Shown: piece after piece, positions 55,135-64,000 of the stretch
Position numbering within the stretch: the stretch's first letter is position 1
Layout: the number at the start of each line of letters is the position of its first letter
NCBI GenBank assembly: GCA_023627715.1
Contig: JAMAHW010000004.1
Location: 743,548 to 807,547, forward strand
Direction of reading: 5' to 3'
Length of the DNA: 64,000 bases
From: Periconia sp. R9002
Lineage: Eukaryota > Ascomycota > Dothideomycetes > Pleosporales > Periconiaceae
Program-made: the position numbers and the translations under genes
Notes under the pieces: generated by a model
What the model was told of the DNA's origin: nothing
Seen by the model: only the letters and a program-made list of their open reading frames with translations
Databases searched by the model: none

Positions 55135-56540
55135 TCAACGCGGGTGCTGGTTATGCGGGTGCTGGTTGTTGGGGTCCTGCTGCTGGCCTGGTGTACCTCG
55201 TCCGCCCTCACCTCGGGCGCGGATCCACTGGGAATTGCCGCTGGTCCTGCCTTCCAATGCTTTCGGTGTGTCGGGGTCAGATCGCGGAGTAGAGGTACGT
55301 CCGTTGGCGATGTCCTCTGCATTGATCTGGCTGACTTGCTGGGCGATGGAGGAAATGACATATCCACGGAGCTCTCGGTCCTCGCGCATGTCCTCTCCTT
55401 CTAATCGGAACTTGTCCTGCTTTGACATATTGCTTCGTCGCATGGCTCGAATTTCATCCATGATGTGCAGAAGAACAGCTTCGGGTGCACGATTACGCTC
55501 CAGGCTGTATTTGGATGGATCACGGATATATCTCCGTGTGACGTCCATAGCACCATCCGCGGAGAATGCTATGCAGTAAGAAAGTTTCTTGTTCCAGCCT
55601 ATGGATGCTGGTTAGCTTTGTTCGATGAGAAGTAAAATCAGTGATAGGTGGACATACCTTCTGTGTAAAGACGTGGTCGGTCCCAAGCGCCTTCACAAAC
55701 GTCGACATGGACCCATCGTTTCCTATGGACGGAATAGACCTCTGTCCAGACGTGGTCCTCTGCGTTCCATACCCATCGCACTCTTGATCCGACGGCTCTG
55801 CAGAGCATGGTGAAACAGTTGGCCCATTCGCCACATCGGCCTCGGCGAGTCTGCAGGAGCACGAACGCATCGTTATATCGCGGATATCGTTCATACGCTC
55901 CGCAGTGTTCTACTGAGCATTTGTACAGTTCAACCTGGTTGGCGCCACGGGCTTGCTCGTCGGGGAGCGGTGCAGCCATTCCCATGGCAATGGTAGGCGA
56001 GAAGCATCGGGAGCACGCCGGGTTATTTACCCATGTGAAGAAGGAGTTTCTGAACCATCTCATGAGAGCACGGATGACACAGTCCTGGTAGCCCCAAGCG
56101 GCCTTTTTCCCGAGACTTTCGGCCTCGGCCTGGAGGATTTGGCTTTCCTCTTCGGCCTCGTTATAGATCTGTTCCAATGGGATTACGCAAAGGGCTTCAT
56201 CGAGGAGGCCGGGATTTTCCCACCGCAGTGGCATATTGGATAGCGAGGTAAGCATGTTCTTGAAACGTAGCGAGCGGGCATCCTGTGGAGGTTGCGGGAC
56301 CAAGGGGATGTTACGAAGCGACGAGTACGATGGCGGTGCATTCTGGACGGGAGGAGGCTGCGGGGTGCCAAAGTCTCTCGGTGCTGGCGACGAAGGGCGC
56401 GACTGGCCGGATCGTAATGTGAGTTCATTCATGCGGCGGGTGCTGAGGACTTGACGGAAGCGCTCCGTCATCTCTTGGGCTAGCTGATCGGTGTCGACGT
56501 CGGCAGCGGGCGCGGCGTTGGCGCCTTGCGAGTGCTCCAT
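55135..56540 (-). CDS. PNG1: Peptide N-glycanase (PNG1), transglutaminase-fold
   Basis: Cytosolic amidase that removes N-glycans from misfolded glycoproteins sent to the proteasome. Two exons, 56540-55658 and 55598-55135, give 448 residues; the junction [13 protein letters not shown] is in frame and typical of the family. A disordered N-terminus (to about 90) is followed by the zinc pair CSRC (176-179) with C208/C213. The transglutaminase core has the triad C236 ([10 protein letters not shown]), H263 (EDHVWTEV) and D280 ([10 protein letters not shown]). The C-terminus is disordered, ending in Gln/Asn/His/Pro. The start [10 protein letters not shown] was chosen because the frame upstream to 57032 is Pro/Ser/Thr/Arg-rich leader-like sequence. 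Some filamentous fungi, such as Neurospora, are reported to have an inactive PNG1; here the triad is intact, so activity is plausible. Confidence 0.95.
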
Positions 56541-59500
56541 TGTCGCAGTGCTCGCTGTCGTCGCAGCGAGACGGGATGGATGTGTGGAGGGAGACGGATG
56601 TTGAGTGTTTGGTGTTGGAGGAGAGGAAAGCAGCGATGGTGTTGGGGAGGGGAGGGCGCGGAAGATCGTTAATAGCGTCCCAGGCTGCGACCCTAGGGTC
56701 CTATTCGTGGACGGGGATGGATGGGGTGCACAGCCCTGATGATGCGTTTGGGCGCAGCAGCAGGAACGAAGCGCACCAGACGGGAGGCGCGAAGGGCAGA
56801 GCACGACAATAAATGTACAAAGTGCTGGACCGAAAGGGGGTTGCAAGGCCCGGCGACGACGATGGTCAGTATAGCGGGTATAGGTAGGTGCAGCCAGGAA
56901 TGGAGGAGATGGAGAGGAGAGGGTGAGCTTGTAAGTGGTGCTCTGGCACTGATGAAGGTCGAGGGCCATCGCCAAAGGCCGCGCAAGCACCGTAGAGACG
57001 ACACGCAAACCACTGACCGCAATTGTTTTCATTGGCTCGCCTAGCCTAGCCCATGTTCTATTTTCCCGCCGCGATGCGAGACTGTGTGCCTAAGCCCAAT
57101 GCGGCACCCCTGGCTAACGACGCCCATCCACTTTCCACAGCGCCCCATTGCCATCTCTCACGCCCAGCATAACGTTGGTATCGCTCTGTGCTACTCATTA
57201 CACCGTACTGTCCTTATTGATCCATCACATGGACCTTCGAACCGTGCGCTGACATGTTTGGCTGTGTTTCTCGCTGGCTGTCTACGGCCTGAGGCCTCCG
57301 TGTGTGAAATGCTGCCATCCTCGTTTTCGTCATCAGCAAGCACCGCCCGCTGTAACCATAGCAGCCTGCCTCATCACTGTCATCATTCAAGGTCGTCGTC
57401 GTGTCCGTCCTATGACTACAAAGGGAGCAGGCCGCGCGCGCCCGCCATCGTCACTCTGTTACGCAATACTTGCCTCTCTCCCAGACCACCACCAAAAAAC
57501 ATCCACATCTCGCATCCGCCCAACCATACTTGTTCCTTCCCGTCCATCGGCCCCGTTCCTGATGCTTTCCCCATCCTCGTCTTTTTCTTATCCTTATCAA
57601 CCCATCTAGACCGTCCATGATCCAATCCACCGTCTCAACAGGTGCAAAATCATATATGCTAATACACGTAGGTCCTTTGTAGTATCTGCACGCCTCTTGG
57701 CGCTCTTTACACTATCTCGACTATCAAGCATTCTGGCATCTGCCACCCTAGAAACCGGTAACCTCTTGATGGTTGATGGTTCCTGGCACGGCACACCCCA
57801 GGGCTCTCCCGCTAGACCTTACAAACGGGGCACACTTGATCCTTGGGCCAGGCCTCTTCTGTTCACTGTACTGGTGTTGCTTGCTCGTCCTCGTGGCCGC
57901 GCGTCCTCATTGGTTTGCACGACTTACGTACTCCACTAACCGCATCAAGAGCCGTGGCGAATTTATCCTCTCTTTCCGAAAAAGGCTTGTATCAAATTGT
58001 TCGAAACTAGTTTTGACCAAATCTTAATACCCATACAGCCACAAACTCTTTCCCTGATTATTGCCTCCAATCTACCCAAATGCCATGCTTTTATTCTTGT
58101 CTTCGTTTCCCTTTCATCTACCTCTGACCCCAACCGTCACTATCGAAAGCGTAATAGCTGGTCCAACAGTAGAGCATGCAAGGGGCCAGCAGGCCTAGAT
58201 CCATTGTCTACGGTTCTTTTCTATTTGGGAACAAACAAAAAAGGCGCTGACAGAAGAGCAAGCAAGTTTTCCTGGTCCACACTAAACTTACACACGACAC
58301 GCAACACGCAAACCCATACTCAATCTAGAACTCGTCATCTCAGACAAATGATCAGGTACCACTACTAACAATCCGCCCCGCACCATCACAAAAAGATGGA
58401 AAGCAAAAAACTCACACACGCAAGAAGCTACATTTACACGAACGCCTGCGCACGCGTAGATTGACGCCTGATGGGACGCCTCATGCAATCCACTCCCATC
58501 GCAGAGGTACGGGTGGCAACGGAGCCGAAAATCGCCCAACGGACGCGTGTACACACGCACCCATCCTCTGTTGAATTTTTTTCTCAGTCACGACACTCAC
58601 GTACACGGACCCCTCATTCCAGAAAAATACTCCATTCGAAATGTGAATGTGAGATAATCGACAAAACTATTCTCCGCCGAAGCTGACCAATTACCTGTGG
58701 CAAGGGTAGGTTGTGAAGATCAATGTGGCAAGAGGTAAGAAGAAAAAAGGATACGGAGGTCACACGGACTACTGTTTAAGGTAGGTATATCCCTCTGATG
58801 AGGACGCATCATGCTTCTTACCTACCTACCTACTTACGTACCTTACCGCCTTTTCCCTCTTTCTCTTTCCTCTTTCCAAGGTTTTTAGTCTCAAAGGGCT
58901 GGGCATCCACGTGGGTAGGTAGATAGCTACTCGAGCTAAACATACGTACGTACGTGTACGATAGTCACAATTGTGCAGCAAACCTCAATCTATCTTATCT
59001 TGATATCAATTGATGTTGTATATGCAAGTTCACGATCCCCCACTCCCCTCCCCTCTCCCAACACTTATCCATGCCCACGTCATCAATCACCCCCCTCCCC
59101 CCCCCCCCTCTCTCTCTCTCAAGGGGATCCTTTCGTCCCACCCGTTTCTCACACATTGTCCCCTTCCCCCGTATATACGAAATATCAACTCCCACGTGTG
59201 AGAACTACGCCGTGTTGTAGGATTGACCCAGCTTACGTATCCATCCATTCATTTTACCTCCAACGCGGCGTAGCTCTTGCATACATGTGTAAGTAAGTCT
59301 TTAGCGTCATGCAAACGAGGCAGATACATCAAGGGTAGTAGTTGGTGCATTTTTCATCTCGTTCTAGCATCGTCGAGGTCACAGTACGTACGTGTACAGC
59401 GAGCGTCTAAACTTGACATATCCCGTGATTAGAAAATACAGCCAACTGAGTATGTGTGGGTGTCAAGACATGTCGTTCTGTATTTACTCGCGTAACTCCG

Positions 59501-60371
59501 TGAGGAGATGGCACGAGTCCTCGTGGTACCTAGAGTCCGCTTTCAACAGATGGATGGAAGACGGCAGTGCCGGTGCTGGCTTTGTATGGAAGTATGGAGT
59601 TAAGTACCGCTGCTGAGATATGAGATTGCGGCTGAGGAGGGGAGGAATGGAGTGGAGGATGGCTGGTGGGTTTTGGAGAATGAGGATATGTGGATATCGT
59701 GAGTGAATGGGTGGATGGATCGGGTTCATGAATGCATTGCACTTCTCTCGATCGATCGACACAGTTTTGGACTGAACAGGGGGTTTGGGGGACGTGTAGC
59801 AGTGTCCGGTGTAAGTGTGAGTGTGAGTGTGTTTTTCGCTTTGGGGAAGAGTGAGGACATAGGTGCGAATGCATTGTGGTAGGGTCGACGGGTTATATAT
59901 GTAGAGGGATAGGGAGATAGGGAGATGGTGTGTGGATGGTTCTTTGTAGGTACGTGGTTAAGATGCCGGAAGGGTGTGAATTGGAAAAAAAAAAGAAAAC
60001 GCGAATGTAGATGCATTATGCAGATGCAGACAAAAAAACAGAAAGGAGAAAGAAAAAAAAATATACATGAGCTTTTATCCTTCCCACATATCCAACAAGA
60101 AAAACAGGGAAGGAATGAGAGCAGAGACGTAGAGAAATGCAGGGAGGTTGGAATCTTATCTTCTATCCGAGAGATAATGTACAACATCAGCGAGATGGTC
60201 AGATGTGATAGATGAATGGATGTTATACATCCCCACGGCCATTTAACTTTTTGGAACCATTTTTCTTTCATTGCTGCTTTGCCTCTGTCTCACCGCACGT
60301 AAACCCACCCTCTCCCAGCTAACCGGTGTAATCAAAACCGAAGAAAAAACCAAAACAACACGACCGCCAGC
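56541..60371. other. 3.8-kb gene-free stretch
   Basis: No supportable gene. It includes the PNG1 promoter on the left and the UTP4 3' region on the right. Simple sequence: a C run followed by (CT)n at 59097-59120, TACC units at about 58815-58835 and ACGT units at about 58942-58960. Frames on both strands are short or dominated by Pro/Ser/His tracts. Confidence 0.5.
59097..59120 (+). repeat. Poly-C run followed by (CT)n
   Basis: Twelve C then about six CT units. It is a simple-sequence tract in intergenic DNA; on the minus strand it reads (AG)n then poly-G. Confidence 0.85.
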
Positions 60372-63280
60372 TTATTCATGCGCGCCCACGAACCGAGGCG
60401 GGAGATCCAAATCCCAAGCCGGTCTCTCCACGAGCATGACTTCGAGCGGTTCCGGTTCATTCTCCGCACCTTCACCTTCGCCCTCGCCCTCGCCCTCGCC
60501 TTCGCCTGCGCTCCCTCTCCCTGCCCCACCACCGAGAGGCACCACGCCGAGGATCGGTCTGTACTTCAGCGTATACCACCAGTGCTCTTGACTCCGTTTG
60601 CCTTGCCCGTCTTTCACGGCGACGGCTAGATTGGACTCTTCGTCTTCTCCCTCGGCGGCGGCGTCCTCGCTCTTGATTGTCGAAGTGCCGTTAATGCTTC
60701 CGGCCTTCGCCACCGCGCCGTTCGTCGAGGTAGTAGTGTCAGCTCTCCGCAGGGCGGTCAAGGTAGCCTGCTCTTCGTCGTCGTCAACATCAGATACAGC
60801 GCCACCAGCAGTAGTCGCCCGATTACTGCGAGACGTGATTTCCCCGCCCTTGACATGATCGCTGTTTTGGAATTTCCGCATCTTGGTGATGGGTATGTCG
60901 GTGTCGGGGATGACGTCGCCCGCGCCGCTGGTGCCCTTGTTTTCGCGGTCTCGTTTGCGTTTCTTTGACGACTTGGATGCCTGTTGTTCGCTCTCGTCCA
61001 ACGAATCGGGGATGGGCAGGTCGTGGGAAAGGTCGAACATGAACAGCCATGACTCGCCATAAAGCCACAGACGCTGGTGTTCGTGGGTATCCCATAGGCA
61101 GCCTTTTGTCGGAGACTTGAGCAGACGGTATGTGGTGGGGTAGCTGGAGGGGGGGTTTCGTCTTGACCATTCCGATAGTCGGCCGGCGAGGACGTCGAAG
61201 AGGTTTAGCTGGTTGTTGGCGGATACGACGAGCAGGCGGTGTTCGGTGTCTGGTATGTCGTGAGAGTGGGGGTGTGGGTTGTTTCTGGTGGGGTGCACGG
61301 CGGGATTGCCGTTTGGCTCGGGTCGTTGAAGGTCAGTGGGGTTGGGCTGGAAGGAGAGGAGGACTGGTTTGGAGTCGAGACGGGGCAATAGATGTGCCGA
61401 GGGGTTGCGTACCCATCGCTGCCCCAAGAAGATGACTTTTTCAGGCCGCGAGTCTTCGTCATCAGAGTCGTCGTCGGCGTCGTCGTCATCTGCATCTGCA
61501 TCGTTGTTGGAGCTGGATGCATCGTTGATGTCGACTTCGAGAGCTGTGGGATCTTCGTGTCCTTGAGTGACCCACGTATCAATGTAGCCGGCTAAATCAG
61601 CTACAGCAAACACTGACCCGTCATCCGAGAATTCTGCGTGTGATATGCTGCGAGAGTACGGTCCAGATGCGCTATCCAGAGGGTTTGCCTCTAGATCCCG
61701 TTGCAGTCGCTGAAGACGGATCAACTTGGGCAGGGCTCGTGGTCGTTCGGTGAGATCCTCTGTTCGAATGATGCGAGACAGAAAGACGGCATTTGCTGCC
61801 GTAATGAAGGCTAGCCACTTGCCATCCGGCGTCAACCGTACCAACCTCGCGCCATCTGCCAAATGTGCCTCTATCTTACGGATCCGTAGATTGAAGCTGC
61901 CCTCTGCTTTGGTTTGGACAAGTTGAAATAACTTCACTTCCCTGGATGTTGCAACTGCCAACAGACCGCCGTCCTTACTCATAGCCACGGATGATATGTT
62001 CTCGTCACCTTGGAGGGCGAGGCGAGCAACTACCTTTGGTTTTTCGGTTCCGTCATCCTGATTCTTAACTCGCCATATCCGTATCTCCGAGTTCCACCAG
62101 CTAACCACAAGCCGCGCTTCAGGCGCGCTGACGAGTGGAGGGGAGTGCGGTAGAGATGGAAGCCCACGACTGAGTTCTTTGCCAAAGGAGCGTACGGGCA
62201 GGACAATCGGTCGAGTGTCGATACCTGGGACGAAGTTAGGGTGAACGTGAGATAATGAGGATCGTTGTAGGATATCTTACCTCCCGAGACTAAAATGCTG
62301 AGTTTCGTTCCGTCATATGTCGCCATGGCCTTTACATCGTGATCGTGGTACCGCTGATGCGAGACCTTGACCCATTTCCCTGCTCCAGTTTTGCTGCTTG
62401 AAGTGTAAAGACATGTACGGCGGTCCATGCCTCCACTGAAAATCATGCTTCCGTCGCGGGAGACGGCGAGATCGAGCACATCAGCTTCGTGACCTGATAT
62501 CCGCTGGGTCTGGCTGTAGTTCTTGCCATCATATATGCATATGTCTCCGTTGGAGTCGCCCGACACGAAGTCACCATTCGCCAGACACTTGACTTTCCAG
62601 ACCAGTGTCTCTCTTGGTCCGCCAGGTCCAAGGTTGCCTAGGGAGATGTTCCGAATCACATAGCCATTGCGCGTATCGTAAACTCTTATCGTGCTATCCG
62701 CAAAGCCGGCCAATGCAATCTTGCGATCTTTGAAAGTGACGCTCAATGCACGAGCCTTCTTTGTGGTAGAGCGCGCAACAAACTTTTCAAACTGCAGGTC
62801 GTTGTCTGCTGTAGACAGTAAGACTAAGGTGCCATCTGCACAACCTGCAATCAACTTCTGAGGGGCCTGGTCGTTCTGGATAGCGGGCTGTGCAGCAAAG
62901 CACCACACCTCGCTGTGATTTCCATTGGAATTACGGGCGGGTAGTCCAGTGCTAAGGTCCCATTCCGTGACGCTGCTCGAATATCCTATGCTGAACAGCC
63001 TCAGTCTTCCGGGTACTTTCACGCCTCGCTTGTCCTTCACGTCGGCTTCCTGGGTCCAAGCAAGACCCTCTACACTGCGATCTTTGCCTCCGTAAAACAC
63101 GCGCTCTTGCAACCATTCACCGTCGGCGGGGTTCCATATCTCAATGTTGCCGTTCGCACGTCCAATCGCAAGTCGTAGACATTCCAGGTCTCTTTCGCCG
63201 TCGCGGGGTTCATGCGAAAATGCGAGCGCATTGATTGCCGAGGGGGGGAAGGGGACGAAGCGAGAGCGGTGGATATCCAT
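60372..63280 (-). CDS. UTP4: U3 small-subunit processome WD40 protein UTP4 (cirhin)
   Basis: t-UTP/UtpA subunit that acts in the nucleolus in early 18S rRNA processing. Two exons, 63280-62281 and 62224-60372, give 950 residues; the 56-bp intron joins LVSGG to IDTRPIVLPVRSFGKELS, which is family-typical. The start MDIHRSRFVPFPPSAINALAFS opens the first of two WD40 propellers (GNIEIWNPADG, VTEWDLSTG, STIRVYDTRNG, GDICIYDGKN, RRTCLYTSS). The second begins near VVSWWNSEIRIWRV and includes SVAMSKDGGLLAVATS and ADLAGYIDTWV. An acidic insert (DADADDDDADDDSDDED, about 545-560) and a nuclear-type basic run (SKKRKRDRENK) follow. The C-terminus ends in a GE dipeptide repeat, then EVMLVERPAWDLDLPPRFVG, which matches the UTP4 end. 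Loss-of-function of the human homologue causes a childhood liver disease. Confidence 0.95.
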
Positions 63281-64000
63281 GGTGGATAAAGTGCTCTGGC
63301 ATGTAGAGAAACATTCATTCGTATCTCGAAAACTTCGAGATGCTGCTCGCCAAGATTTCGCAACTTTTTTAGTGGGTCCGCTGTGGACGCTATACTTCTA
63401 TAGGAATAGATCATTCGAGACAACAACATCTGAAGTTCTGGACAGCCTCAACAACCGAGAAGAGTGTTGAAAAAGATAGCTATCGCCATTACACATCCTG
63501 TTTTGATCCTACAAACGTTTCAATTGCAAAAGGGAATCTATTCGCTGGGAGAATTATTCGAATTTAGCGATTTCTGCCCTCAAAAACCGTATGCAAAGCG
63601 ATGTCGCAATGTCAGCGAGTAAATAACAGTATCTGCAACTCTACAGATAAATACATACAACAGGTGGTTGCGGTGCGTACAGAGCCATCTGAAGTGAGAT
63701 GATGGTTCAGAAATGGAGTGCCAATTACCGCCGGTAAAATTTGCAAAGAAAAAGCACAGTTACATGACTCGCCGCAAGATTGAAGACAGTTCTGGAAAAC
63801 GGTTTGCCGTTGCAGACTTGTACCGTATGTGCATGAGATACAGTGGATCTCGAGTATACAAGTAATATTTGATTGAAAAAGATGAGTTCACAATTTAGTA
63901 ACAGTCGCTGCAAAGAACGATATTCGGCTATTGACATTGTGATATGATGCTCCTCGGCATTGGCATTATCTTCGCTTGGTTGTGCCGGCTCCTTGTGGTC
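63281..64000. other. UTP4 promoter and unannotated window end
   Basis: 720 bp. The first part is the promoter of the leftward UTP4 gene. The remainder has short frames only (the largest 70-108 codons, without family resemblance). A gene may begin beyond the window edge. Confidence 0.5.

Noticed and set aside
56541..57032. 164-codon N-terminal extension of PNG1 in the same frame
   Set aside because: It is Pro/Ser/Thr/Arg-rich without conservation signs, and [10 protein letters not shown] follows a leader-like stretch. PNG1 proteins of this size normally start near there.

Overview
The window is nuclear DNA of a filamentous ascomycete. The best guess is a Dothideomycete of the order Pleosporales. 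Introns are short (about 49-102 bp), mostly GT..AG with a CTAAC/CTGAC-like branch site. Genes lie on both strands with no operons, and single-exon low-complexity proteins are common. The rhodopsin at the left end resembles the Leptosphaeria proton-pumping opsin in length, acidic residues and C-terminal tail. The taxonomic call is inference from protein resemblance; no search was run.

Left third (1-27 kb), in order: a microbial-type rhodopsin (-); a ZIP zinc transporter (+); a long disordered Ala/Pro/Lys/Glu protein (+); mitochondrial elongation factor G (+); an unrecognised coiled-coil protein with repeated FF(H/Y) motifs (-), head to head with DNA polymerase kappa (+); a gene-free stretch with a 16-bp minisatellite and nested inverted repeats; the eisosome BAR protein Pil1/Lsp1 (-); the SAM-complex subunit Sam37 (-), head to head with an unrecognised conserved-looking protein (+).

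Middle (27-36 kb): a desert of about 9 kb with no ordinary gene. Its only attractive element is a TATA-like box, a pyrimidine-rich leader with an (ACT)n tract, and a 33-codon Pro-rich ORF.

Right part (36-64 kb): a two-domain 3-hydroxyacid dehydrogenase (-), a secreted type-B carboxylesterase (-), the kinetochore scaffold Spc105/KNL1 (-) head to head with the PRC2 H3K27 methyltransferase KMT6/EZH2 (+), a Sur7-family membrane protein (-), peptide N-glycanase PNG1 (-) and the small-subunit processome WD40 protein UTP4 (-). Long gene-free stretches lie between several of these, notably 50.8-55.1 and 56.5-60.4 kb.

The genes are mostly housekeeping: mitochondrial translation and import, chromosome segregation, silencing, ribosome biogenesis, DNA damage tolerance and plasma-membrane domains. 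They do not form one pathway. Two (Pil1 and Sur7) belong to the same membrane compartment, the eisosome/MCC. Splice junctions were set by reading consensus sites and checking frame and family continuity. I saw no tRNA, rRNA, CRISPR array or intact transposase gene. No undescribed system is certain; the best leads are the micro-ORF in the desert, the nested inverted-repeat cluster, the repeated FF(H/Y) motif protein and the KMT6 N-terminal SUMO-interaction-like motifs.
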